IMG/VR virus record: IMGVR_UViG_3300020396_000027
Coordinates: 1 to 28,913 of that record
Direction: 5' to 3' (one strand)
Length of the DNA stretch: 28,913 bases
Source of the DNA: a virus
Shown here: one piece after another, positions 20,765 to 28,913 of the stretch
How positions within the stretch are numbered: the first letter of the stretch is position 1
Layout: the number at the start of each line of letters is the position of its first letter
The notes under the pieces: model-generated
What the model was told of the DNA's origin: nothing
What the model saw: only the letters and a program-made list of their open reading frames with translations
Databases searched by the model: none
Made by a program: the position numbers and the translations under genes

Positions 20765-23700
20765 ATGGCAGAAGTTAAAAATGCTTTTATAAAGTCTAAA
20801 ATGAATTTAGACCTTGACGCACGATTAGTGCCAAGGGGCGAATATAGACAAGGCTTTAATATACAGGTTAGTAAATCCGAAGGCGATGACGTAGGAGCAT
20901 TAGAAAATGTACTTGGAAATAAGTTATTAGAAAATTTTGACCTTTTAGCGGGGGTAAATGGATTAACAATAATTGGTTCTCATGTAAGTGAAGTTAATAA
21001 TTTAATTTTTTTATTTTTAACTAATTATACAGATGAATCTCCAAATCCAGACACAGACCCTATATATGGTATTAGTGCAAATAGTTATATATATTCTTAT
21101 AATACTCAAACAGATTTTGCTTACCAATTAATATCTGGTCGATTTTTAAACTTTTCTACTACTCACCCTATTACTGGCATTAATTTATTAGAAGACATTT
21201 TATTTTTTACAGATAATAGAAACCAGCCAAGAAAAATAAATATAAGCTTTGCCGCAGAAAATTCAAATTATTATACTAATGAAGATCAAATATCTGTATC
21301 AAAGTTTTTGCCTTATGAAGCAATAAGATTATATAAAAATTCTACAACTACGGGGCTTTCCGGTTATGAAACTACTATGTATGATGTTGTTTCACCAGCA
21401 TTGCCAAACAATACAATTGCAAATCCATATTTACAAAACTCTAATAACAATCCAGCTTATGCAGGGGATGCTAATTTTTTAGAAAATAAATTTATTAGAT
21501 TTAGTTATAGATATAGATTTGATGATAATGAATATTCTCCTTTTGCTCCGTTTACTCAGGCCGCTTTTATTCCTAAACAAGACGGATATTTTTTAACCAC
21601 AGGGGCTGCTGCTACTACAACAGATGAAGATTCTACATATAGAAGTACTGTTGTTGATTTTATGGAAAATAAAGTTAATAAAATATTACTGCAAATTCCT
21701 TTGCCTGTGGTAGGTAATCAATTATCGGAAAACTATAATATAAAAGAAATAGAAATTCTTTATAAAAACGATAGTGCAATAGCTGTTTACGCATTAGATA
21801 TTATAACTAATTTTGGAACTACCAATACTGTAGAGTATGTTTATCAAGGTGGTAAGCCTTACAAAACTTTACCAAGTGATGAATTAGTAAGAGTATTTGA
21901 TAAAGTCCCGGTAAAAGCTTTAGCACAAGAAGTATCTGGGAATAGAGTAATGTATGCTAATTTTCAAGATAAACATACTCCCCCCGCATCTTTAGATTAC
22001 AATGTAAATGCAAGCCAAAAACTTACTTTTCAATTACCTAGTACCTCTCTGCCTTCAGGACAAACAGCCCGAACTGAATACCCTGCTAGCACATTAAAAC
22101 AAAACAGAAATTATCAAGTTGGTGTAGTACTCTCGGATAGATATGGCAGATCATCTACAGTAATTTTGTCTAATAATATTTTACAAAAAGAACAAGCTGC
22201 AGACGGCACTAATATAGACTTTGATGCTTCAACTATTTATCATAATTATAGAACTTCTACAGATGCTACTAATTTATCTGTAGACACTTGGCCTGGAGAT
22301 TCACTAAAAGTATTGTTTAATACTCAATTAAGTGGGGCAGGCTTTGATAAAAATGGCTCTACAGGCACGCCAGGTATTTATAATGGAACGTCCTCATCGG
22401 CAAATTACAATCCTTTAGGGTGGTATAGTTATAAAATTGTAGTTAAACAAACACAACAAGAATATTATAATGTTTATTTGCCGGGCATTTTAAATGGTCC
22501 TCCAAATACACAATCTACAGATGACGCTGTGGGAGAAGTTGGATTTATTACTTTGATTAATGATAATGTTAATAAAGTGCCTAGAGATTTAACTGAAGTT
22601 GGACCGGAACAAAAACAATTTAGAAGTTCTGTAGAATTATTTGGAAGAATATCTCCTGATTATGTATTGAATACTAATCCATCATATAATACACAATTTT
22701 ATCCGGAAACAGCTGTAAATTTACCATTGTCAAATACTGTTATAGCAATTGCAGAAGAAGATGATTTATTCGGTAACCCCGCTGGAACGGCTATATCTAA
22801 TATTTATGATACTTTATCAAATCCTTTAATTGGTAGAATATCTCAAATTAATTCTAATGCAATAGGAGGTTCTGGCACAGCTACTACTCCTTATAATTTT
22901 AAATTAGGGGTTTTTGAAACAAGCCCAGTAGAAAGTTTATTGCAAATTTATTATGAAACATCTACAACAGGATTAATTTCTGAACTAAATCAAGCTATTG
23001 CTGGAGGAAACCTTAATGAAGCAACTGGATTATCTAGCTTTATAGCCGATTTTACAGAAGCAAAAAAGGCCGGAGATACTATTGTTTCTCAGTTTGGTGT
23101 ACTTACAGCCGGAGGAGGGGACACTCCGCAAGCTGTAAATTTAACTTTAGAAAGTGTTACCAATGACAAAAATGCAAATGTTACTTCCGAGTTTAAATTA
23201 GATCCTGACCCAGGAAGCGGCAATACTTTATATGATTTAAAAATTGCTTCTGGAATATATTTTGCTTATTTAGCCGACAGTCCTAAAGTTTATACATTTA
23301 CTTTTAAAGATTTAAGTGGATCCGGAGGGTCTCCAACTGCAACATTAACATTAGGTAATGTTACCCCTAGCTTTTCTGCAACTCCGGCAACTATATCAGC
23401 AAGTGTTGGGTCTAAAATTATAAACGGTAACAATTCACTTTTTTCTGCTGTTAATGGAAGTGCAGATCCAGCCGGTGCCATTGGTAATAGCATTGCTATT
23501 AATAAAAGAGAAATAATATATTCATTAGTTTCCAATGCTTACCCTGATATATTCACTATTAATCCTTCTTCAGGACAAATTGATGTAAGCAACACATCAG
23601 ACCCTTCGGGCTCATATTCTTTAACAATTCAAATTCAAGATCCAGGGCCTGATTCTAATAATAAAGCTTCTTTTACTACAAACGTTGTTTTTGGACAAGC

Positions 23701-25156
23701 AGTTGTAAATCCTGGTTTTGGAGCAAATTTACCATTTATTGCTAATAAATATTTAAGTGCCTCGGGTGGGTCATCTTTAGCTATTTACTGGACAAGTGAT
23801 GCCACAAATTCTGTTGCAACAGGACCTTCCAGTGGGTCGGGGTCTAATTATTTTGACAGAACAATAGGCGGAGCGCTGGGGAGTGATGGTAATACTTTAG
23901 TATTGCCCACAACACTAGCTGATGCAAGTGCCTCCTATACAACTCAAGCCGCAACATTCAGAAATTCTTCTAATGGAGAGGTTAAGTATGCAAATGCTAA
24001 TTATAATGTTGTAGGCACCTCTAATCAGTCAGACGGTGGGTTAACCGCGGGAACAGCATACTTATATTTTAGTGTAACAATGGAAAATATTCAATACCAA
24101 AATTATTTAGAAAATTCAAATAACAATAGATTTCCTTTTGCAACATTTCCTATGATTTTGCAATATAGAGCCACTGGGGCCCAGGATAATCAATGGGTTG
24201 ATGCTACTGATATAGAAGGTAAACTAATTGCTTTTGGAGGCGTAACTAAAAATCAATATAGTTATTATAGTCAATCTTTTCCAATAAGCAGTAACTTACA
24301 ATTTTCCTTTGAAGGTATGTTAGAATATAAAAACTCAGCTATAGGAGCATTCAATAATAATAAAGTTAATAGCCCAAGTAGCACTAATAATGCTTCCCCA
24401 GGTCAATCTATGGCTGTAGAAACACAAGCAATGAACAATACTAATCAAAGTGATTTAGTAACTATTGCTCAAAGAGCTGTAGCTTTCGGGGGTGCTGCTA
24501 CCATAAATAGCGGAGGAGTTAATACTAAAGCCTACCCTAATGCGTTAGATAAGTTTGGAGATTATAGATTTATAGTAAGATACCCTTATGGTAGTGATAC
24601 GCAGGATACTAGTATTGTAACCACTCCTGGAAATTGGAATGCAACTCCACCGCAATTACCATCAACAGAATTTTATGATAGATCGATGTTTAGTTATGAC
24701 CTAAGATGGGGAGATTTTTATTATCCAACTACAAATGTAGAAACATTTTTTGAATATCAATTTTCTAGCGTAGGATATAATAGTGCTGTAGAAGCAAGTA
24801 ATAACGGACAATTTACCTCTGACAACCCCCTATTTGCAAGAGAATTTTTACCTAGATATATAACTCAATTGTATACCGACGAAGGTTTAACAAAAGAATG
24901 GATACCTGAAAATTGGTCTAGCGGATCCGGGTGGTATGCTTTCAGAGTAGCAAGTGATAAAAATTCTTCTGCAGATTACGGCACAGATACGGCTAGTCCT
25001 CTTCCTATTAACGGTTCCAATATAAATAAATCAAATATTAAAGCTAACGATAGAATATGGGTAGCTTTTATTAATAATAATGGAAGAAAAAAACAAGGCT
25101 TTGCTTTTCCTTCTAGTACAGTTTTTAGTGGGGGGTATGATGCGCCGGATTTTTAA
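20765..25156 (+). CDS. Giant tail muzzle/stabilisation-type protein with cadherin-like insertion
   Basis: This is the largest protein in the window, at 1463 residues. It begins AFIKSKMNLDLDARLVPRGEYRQGFNIQVSKSEGDDVGALENVLGN. The 'SKMN-DLD-RL-PKGEYR-A-NI-VS-SEG-DVGALENVLGN' opening is a strong signature of large tail-tip proteins that line and close the short tail ('muzzle' or stabilisation proteins) in crAss-like and other Bacteroidota podoviruses. The body is beta-rich (RFSYRYRFDDNEYSPFAPFTQAAF; NYQVGVVLSDRYGRSS). Residues about 860-980 form a separate, cadherin/Ig-like insertion: VTPSFSATPATISASVGSKI, then YPDIFTINPSSGQIDVSNTSDPSGSYSLTIQIQDPG. The C-terminal 450 residues contain more strand-rich, possibly fibre-anchoring domains. 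The gene is uninterrupted. Confidence 0.82.
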   Translation: MAEVKNAFIKSKMNLDLDARLVPRGEYRQGFNIQVSKSEGDDVGALENVLGNKLLENFDLLAGVNGLTIIGSHVSEVNNLIFLFLTNYTDESPNPDTDPIYGISANSYIYSYNTQTDFAYQLISGRFLNFSTTHPITGINLLEDILFFTDNRNQPRKINISFAAENSNYYTNEDQISVSKFLPYEAIRLYKNSTTTGLSGYETTMYDVVSPALPNNTIANPYLQNSNNNPAYAGDANFLENKFIRFSYRYRFDDNEYSPFAPFTQAAFIPKQDGYFLTTGAAATTTDEDSTYRSTVVDFMENKVNKILLQIPLPVVGNQLSENYNIKEIEILYKNDSAIAVYALDIITNFGTTNTVEYVYQGGKPYKTLPSDELVRVFDKVPVKALAQEVSGNRVMYANFQDKHTPPASLDYNVNASQKLTFQLPSTSLPSGQTARTEYPASTLKQNRNYQVGVVLSDRYGRSSTVILSNNILQKEQAADGTNIDFDASTIYHNYRTSTDATNLSVDTWPGDSLKVLFNTQLSGAGFDKNGSTGTPGIYNGTSSSANYNPLGWYSYKIVVKQTQQEYYNVYLPGILNGPPNTQSTDDAVGEVGFITLINDNVNKVPRDLTEVGPEQKQFRSSVELFGRISPDYVLNTNPSYNTQFYPETAVNLPLSNTVIAIAEEDDLFGNPAGTAISNIYDTLSNPLIGRISQINSNAIGGSGTATTPYNFKLGVFETSPVESLLQIYYETSTTGLISELNQAIAGGNLNEATGLSSFIADFTEAKKAGDTIVSQFGVLTAGGGDTPQAVNLTLESVTNDKNANVTSEFKLDPDPGSGNTLYDLKIASGIYFAYLADSPKVYTFTFKDLSGSGGSPTATLTLGNVTPSFSATPATISASVGSKIINGNNSLFSAVNGSADPAGAIGNSIAINKREIIYSLVSNAYPDIFTINPSSGQIDVSNTSDPSGSYSLTIQIQDPGPDSNNKASFTTNVVFGQAVVNPGFGANLPFIANKYLSASGGSSLAIYWTSDATNSVATGPSSGSGSNYFDRTIGGALGSDGNTLVLPTTLADASASYTTQAATFRNSSNGEVKYANANYNVVGTSNQSDGGLTAGTAYLYFSVTMENIQYQNYLENSNNNRFPFATFPMILQYRATGAQDNQWVDATDIEGKLIAFGGVTKNQYSYYSQSFPISSNLQFSFEGMLEYKNSAIGAFNNNKVNSPSSTNNASPGQSMAVETQAMNNTNQSDLVTIAQRAVAFGGAATINSGGVNTKAYPNALDKFGDYRFIVRYPYGSDTQDTSIVTTPGNWNATPPQLPSTEFYDRSMFSYDLRWGDFYYPTTNVETFFEYQFSSVGYNSAVEASNNGQFTSDNPLFAREFLPRYITQLYTDEGLTKEWIPENWSSGSGWYAFRVASDKNSSADYGTDTASPLPINGSNINKSNIKANDRIWVAFINNNGRKKQGFAFPSSTVFSGGYDAPDF

Positions 25157-25190
25157 GTAAATTATAGGTTAAATTAGTAATAATAATTAA

Positions 25191-26711
25191 ATGGGAGCAA
25201 TAGTAGAAGTTAAATATTTTAATAGTTTTTTGTTAAAAAAAGCCACAAAAGCCGATAACACACCGGTCTGGAATGGCTCTTTTGGCATACCTGGCTATGC
25301 CCCTGGAAATACTTTAGTTCAACCTCCTGCTGTTTCTAATGCAACAAAAAATTGGGTTATTGAAGAATCAAGAATAAGAGGTGGATATAATAATGATAGT
25401 GTTACTTATGGGCCTAGAGCTTATTTAGTAGAAGAAGAACCTAATGCTAGATATAGAACAAGCTCAATAATATATTCAGGTATATTTAATTCTAGAACAG
25501 GTATTAATAATAGCAATGTGTTTAGTGTTGGTACAGATATTACTAGAAGTTTAAATCCCGCAAACGGAACTATTCAAAAATTACATTCTCAAGATTATTA
25601 TTTAACTATTTTTCAAGAAGCTAAAGTTAGTAGAGCTCCCATAAACAAAAATGTAATCTATTCGGCTGAGGGCAACCCAACAGTTACTACAAGTAATATG
25701 GTAATTGGTGAGCCTCAAGCATATAATGGTAACTTTGGTATTAGTAAAAATCCAGAAAGTCATGCTGTTTACGGCTTTAGACAATACTTTACAGACAAAG
25801 ATAGAAATGCAGTATTAAGATTATCTAACAATGGTTTAGAAGAAATACAGCGTTATGGTATGTATGATTTTTTTAGAGATAAATTAAGTACTTTAGATAG
25901 CCCGCTGGGGCCTAAAGGTAAAGCTTTAGGAGCTTGGGATATACACACTAAACAATATGTATTATCTCTTCAACCAGCTGTAAATTATACAGTTAATGCA
26001 ACAGGCGAAAATGCTGATATTAATTATTATACTTTATCATTTGATGAATCAGTAAAAGGTTGGACAAGCTTTTACGATTATAAGCCTGGTATGGGAGCAA
26101 GTGTAAAAAACTTTTATTATACTTTTCCTGCGGCTAGTTACAGTAATAGTATAAAAGGATTATATCAACATAATGTTGAAACTGTATTTAGAGGACAATT
26201 TTATGGAGCTAATTATGCCTCAAAAATTAAATTTATTTTTAATCCTAATGTTAGTGTGTCCAAAGTATTTAAAACAATTAATTATGAAGGCAGCAATGGC
26301 TGGCAAGTAGATAGTTTTGTTTCAGATAGAACTGGAATAGGATCTATAAATACTTTACCTTTTGAAAATACAGCTCTTGGGCAAATCTATAGTCAGTCAA
26401 ATACATTAGATACTACAGCTTTTATATATAGTTATAATGAAGGCGCATATGATAATTTTGGAAATACTTTTCCTGCGGCAATGGTTCCTCCTATTAATAG
26501 AGCAGGTTTTAATAGGAAAGAAAATAAGTATATGACTAATTTAATCAATAGTAGTAGCCCTGTCTCAGAAGAAATAATATTTGGCGATCAAATTACTGGT
26601 ATTAAAGGCTACTTTACTACTGTAACCATGTCAACTGACACTGTTACAGATTTAGGTGGTATGAAAGAAATATTTGCTGTATCTTCGGAATACGTAGGAT
26701 CAAGCTATTAA
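25191..26711 (+). CDS. Tail tip/muzzle partner protein (506 aa)
   Basis: This 506-residue beta-rich protein contains WVIEESRIRGGYNNDSVTYGPRAYLVEEEPNARYRTSSIIYSGIFNSRTGINNSNVFSVGTDITRSLNPANGTIQKLHSQDYYLTIFQEAKVSRAPINKNVIYSAEGNPTVTTSNMVIGEP (about 60-180, in several short segments). The 'ESRIRGG-N---V--G-RAYLVEEE' and 'IYSGIFNSRTG-NN-N-FS-G-DITRS--P--GSIQKL' elements recur, as I remember, in the C-terminal half of very large muzzle/stabilisation proteins of these phages. Here they form a separate gene 34 bases after the giant gene. Functionally it probably completes the tail tip and contacts fibres. The fission hypothesis is tested in a separate finding. Confidence 0.72.
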   Translation: MGAIVEVKYFNSFLLKKATKADNTPVWNGSFGIPGYAPGNTLVQPPAVSNATKNWVIEESRIRGGYNNDSVTYGPRAYLVEEEPNARYRTSSIIYSGIFNSRTGINNSNVFSVGTDITRSLNPANGTIQKLHSQDYYLTIFQEAKVSRAPINKNVIYSAEGNPTVTTSNMVIGEPQAYNGNFGISKNPESHAVYGFRQYFTDKDRNAVLRLSNNGLEEIQRYGMYDFFRDKLSTLDSPLGPKGKALGAWDIHTKQYVLSLQPAVNYTVNATGENADINYYTLSFDESVKGWTSFYDYKPGMGASVKNFYYTFPAASYSNSIKGLYQHNVETVFRGQFYGANYASKIKFIFNPNVSVSKVFKTINYEGSNGWQVDSFVSDRTGIGSINTLPFENTALGQIYSQSNTLDTTAFIYSYNEGAYDNFGNTFPAAMVPPINRAGFNRKENKYMTNLINSSSPVSEEIIFGDQITGIKGYFTTVTMSTDTVTDLGGMKEIFAVSSEYVGSSY

Positions 26712-26716
26712 ATTAT

Positions 26717-27094
26717 ATGGAATTAATAAAAACTAAAAACAATAATGTTATAATGCACAATAACGGGGGCATTGTTGATTGTGAAGATATTATACCGGTT
26801 ACTCATGAATTTGCTGACCAAATATATTTAAGAAAAATGGTTATGCAAAAAAACCAAATAGTAGTTGGGGCAGAGCATAAGCACGAGCACGTGTGGTTTT
26901 TATTAGTGGGTAAAGTATTAATTAAAGAAAGTGATGAAACAATTGTACACAAAGCACCTTGTTATACAATTTCAAAACCAGGTGCTAAAAGAACAATTAT
27001 AGCATTAGAAGAATCTATTTTTATGAATGTACATAAAAATCCAGATAACACTAAAAATATTAAAGAATTAGAAAATCAAATAGTAAACTTATGA
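26717..27094 (+). CDS. Cupin-domain protein
   Basis: This 125-residue protein has a single cupin-like barrel. Motif 1 is GAEHKHEHVWFLLVGKVLIKES (residues 51-72), with three alternating His (54, 56, 58) for metal binding. Motif 2 is represented by CYTISKPGAKRTIIALEESIFMNVH with His106. Typical cupins bind Fe, Mn or Zn through such residues. No isomerase or dioxygenase specificity can be read off. It is encoded between the tail-tip proteins and the internal virion proteins, and overlaps the next gene by ATGA. A virion role (for example a small beta-barrel in the tail tip) or a metabolic/nucleotide-sugar role are both possible. Confidence 0.78.
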   Translation: MELIKTKNNNVIMHNNGGIVDCEDIIPVTHEFADQIYLRKMVMQKNQIVVGAEHKHEHVWFLLVGKVLIKESDETIVHKAPCYTISKPGAKRTIIALEESIFMNVHKNPDNTKNIKELENQIVNL

Positions 27095-27843
27095 GTTTTA
27101 TATTAGTAGGAGCGGGTATTGGCTTTGCAGGAACAATCGGAGCTGGAGCCATAGGCGCAAATCAACAAAAACAAGCAGCTAAACATAATCGCAATGAAGC
27201 TAAAAGATTAGGTAAAGAAATTAAAAGTTTAGAGCAAAAAAGATCTTTAGAATTGCCTGTTATTAATCCTTACGAAAATGCAGATGATTTATCTTTTATG
27301 ATAGAGGATCTTTCAGGAATGCTTAGTAATCCTTTTGAAAATTTAGGTGTTGCTACTAAAGCGGCTGAGATACAAATGGAACAAACAGATCTTGCGCTGG
27401 CTAATACTTTAGATTTATTAGCTTCTACAGGAGCAAGCGCTGGTGGTGCTACTGCTTTGGCTCAAGCAGCGGCAGCGGGTAAAAAAGGAGTTGCAGCAAA
27501 CATAGAAGCACAAGAAGCACAAAATCAAAAGTTAAGAGCGCAAGGAGAGGCTACTTTGCAACAACAAAAAATGACAGAAGCACAAAGAGTGCAAAGCGGA
27601 AAGTTTGGTGAAGCTACTAGACAACAAGAAATAGATGCACAGGGCAAATTGTTTGTTTTTAGAGAAGAAGATAATAGACTACTTGAACAGCTTAATAGAA
27701 AGCAGGCTCAAATGACTGGCCAACAACAGGCGGCGGCTCAAAGGCAGTCTGATGCCGCAAGCATTATGAGTAGCGGAATTAGTGCTGGAGCACAAGTAAT
27801 GGGAGCTGGGTTTACAGCTTACGGTGCTAGTTTAGGTCAATAA
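27091..27843 (+). CDS. Probable internal virion (ejection) protein
   Basis: This 250-residue protein starts with a hydrophobic Gly/Ala segment FILVGAGIGFAGTIGAGAIGA (residues about 3-23) and continues with charged and Gln/Ala-rich helices (NQQKQAAKHNRNEAKRLGKEIKSLEQKR; EAQEAQNQKLRAQGEATLQQQKMTEAQRVQ). It ends in another Gly/Ala stretch, ISAGAQVMGAGFTAYGASLG. One or two membrane-active segments around a Gln/Ala-rich coil is the pattern of T7 gp14-like internal head proteins that are ejected with DNA and form a channel across the host envelope. The start overlaps the end of the cupin gene by ATGA. Family-level identification is by composition and position. Confidence 0.7.
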   Translation: MSFILVGAGIGFAGTIGAGAIGANQQKQAAKHNRNEAKRLGKEIKSLEQKRSLELPVINPYENADDLSFMIEDLSGMLSNPFENLGVATKAAEIQMEQTDLALANTLDLLASTGASAGGATALAQAAAAGKKGVAANIEAQEAQNQKLRAQGEATLQQQKMTEAQRVQSGKFGEATRQQEIDAQGKLFVFREEDNRLLEQLNRKQAQMTGQQQAAAQRQSDAASIMSSGISAGAQVMGAGFTAYGASLGQ

Positions 27844-27880
27844 CCTATTAAGAAAGAAAAAAGATTAAAAAACATAAATA

Positions 27881-28913
27881 ATGGCAATACCAATACCATC
27901 ACCTAAAAGAGGAGGTGCTTACGAAAATCCAGAAACAGTAGTTGTTTCTCAAGCGGCGCCGTATGTAAATGCAATAAATTCTTTTGCTAACGCTTTCGTT
28001 ACGGCATCAGAAGGCTTAGTTAAAATAAAAAATGAAAAGCTTAAAAAAACATTAGCAGAGCAGGCTAAACTTGCTAAAGATGTTTATATAGATCCTGCTA
28101 AATTTTTACAAAGATTTGAAAAAGCCGGGGCAACCGAACAGGAATATGATATTGTTAATAAATTATTTGATGAAAACGCTCAATTACAGTTAGATATTGA
28201 AGCAGGTTCTTACACGAAAGAAAATTATAAGGACCTAATGTCTCAAAAAAACCAAACGCTTACTAAGCTAAACCAAATGATTGGATTTGCTGGAGAAGGC
28301 ACAAAATTTAAAGCTAAATGGGCTGAAGATTTTAGAGAACAGGTGCGAACTATGAGCAATCAAGGATACGCCTCTGTTGCTGGGAATGAAGATTATATTG
28401 CGGCAGCAAATGTATTTGCAGGTGTAACTAGCGCTGAAAAGCCTGGAAATGTTGAAATATTTTTTCAAGAAGGTACTGATGCTCAAATGGTTAGAATTAC
28501 AGGAGGAGATTTGTCAGAGGCATATGAAATGCCATTAGCTTCTTTTTTATCTAATCAACTTCCTACTGTGCCTAAATACGATGATGAAATAATTGAATCA
28601 TTAAAAAATAATAATATTTTAGATAATAACGGGCGATTAACTAAGTATGCAAAAAATATGACAGAAAAACAATATTTTGCAACAGTTAATAATCTTGTAG
28701 CTACTAAAATAGAAGGATTTAGTGAAGATATAAATCAAGCTAATAGTTTAGGCTTAGAAGTATTTGGGCTTAATAATCCATTTACTTTGTCAATGCAAGA
28801 TGGTGTTCCTGGAACAGAATTAAGTCCAGAAGATCAAAAAACGTTAACAGCCGCAGGAGAAGCGTATACCTTAACTATTATACCCAAGCATGTATACGAG
28901 CCAGATGGACCTA
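27881..28913 (+). CDS. Probable internal virion/cargo protein (3' end outside window)
   Basis: A long open frame starts at the ATG at 27881, after an A-rich leader (ACATAAATAATGGC), and remains open to the window end: at least 344 residues. The N-terminus reads AIPIPSPKRGGAYENPETVVVSQAAPYVNAINSFANAFVTASEGLVKIKNEKLKK. It is followed by a helical region with Lys/Glu-rich coils (residues about 45-150) and a mixed alpha/beta part (EYDIVNKLFDENAQLQLDIEAGS; VEIFFQEGTDAQMVRITGGDLSEAYEM). There is no membrane segment. Being the next gene after the gp14-like protein and apparently large, it most likely corresponds to the T7 gp15/gp16-type internal or crAss 'cargo' proteins. No catalytic motif is visible in the portion present. 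Confidence 0.7.
   Translation, partial: MAIPIPSPKRGGAYENPETVVVSQAAPYVNAINSFANAFVTASEGLVKIKNEKLKKTLAEQAKLAKDVYIDPAKFLQRFEKAGATEQEYDIVNKLFDENAQLQLDIEAGSYTKENYKDLMSQKNQTLTKLNQMIGFAGEGTKFKAKWAEDFREQVRTMSNQGYASVAGNEDYIAAANVFAGVTSAEKPGNVEIFFQEGTDAQMVRITGGDLSEAYEMPLASFLSNQLPTVPKYDDEIIESLKNNNILDNNGRLTKYAKNMTEKQYFATVNNLVATKIEGFSEDINQANSLGLEVFGLNNPFTLSMQDGVPGTELSPEDQKTLTAAGEAYTLTIIPKHVYEPDGP

Noticed and set aside
1-28913. Prophage, CRISPR, IS element, tRNA or attachment site
   Set aside because: No integrase, transposase, direct-repeat array, tRNA cloverleaf or bacterial flank is visible; all genes point one way and are phage-like.

Overview
The window reads as one continuous, strictly plus-strand block of a tailed (podovirus-like) bacteriophage genome. 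No integrase, tRNA, rRNA, insertion sequence or CRISPR array is visible. The DNA is very A+T-rich. Almost no gene has a Shine-Dalgarno sequence at usable distance; starts are instead preceded by A/T- or A/C-rich leaders. That pattern, together with the protein families, points to a phage of Bacteroidota, most plausibly marine Flavobacteriia. The host is an inference.

Layout: (1) 1-1961, host-contact proteins: the end of a glycine-rich fibre, a 72-residue free-standing fibre-like domain, and a 413-residue tail fibre. (2) 1977-2769, a two-helix membrane protein with a C-terminal Cys cluster and a small hypothetical. (3) 2801-5041, a coupled chaperonin operon, groEL-groES-winged-helix-like protein. 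(4) 5053-7433, small accessory and probable minor virion proteins, including a short membrane protein, a DUF6321-like protein, a repeat protein, a very basic Lys/Arg-rich protein and a 124-residue probable structural protein that ends at a hairpin. (5) 7486-8322, a probable lysis group: small CxC protein, HExxH metallopeptidase-like protein and a 3TM GTA-type holin. (6) 8326-10407, a probable virion protein, a coiled-coil protein, a small conserved protein, a second, tandem GroES-like protein and a small gene in the position of a small terminase. (7) 10407-17798, packaging and head genes: large terminase, portal, probable scaffold, major capsid protein. (8) 17874-26711, connector and tail genes: a 277-residue protein, two ring/connector-type proteins, a 1463-residue muzzle/stabilisation-type protein and a 506-residue partner. 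(9) 26717-28913, a cupin and two probable internal (ejection) proteins, the last running off the window.

The order large terminase - portal - scaffold - capsid - connectors - very large muzzle-like protein - internal proteins, and the sizes of these proteins, resemble Crassvirales and related Bacteroidota podoviruses. I cannot place the phage in a family without database comparison.

Most interesting signals: a complete phage chaperonin pair plus a second, duplicated GroES-fold protein next to the terminase (possibly a dedicated folding system for head proteins); a sharply bounded G+C- and codon-usage island inside the terminase ATPase domain; a lysis-like pair of minimal HExxH peptidase and GTA-type holin; a cupin inside the virion gene cluster; repeated start-site leader motifs; and strong hairpins after three probable virion genes. 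No intergenic stretch exceeds about 130 bases.
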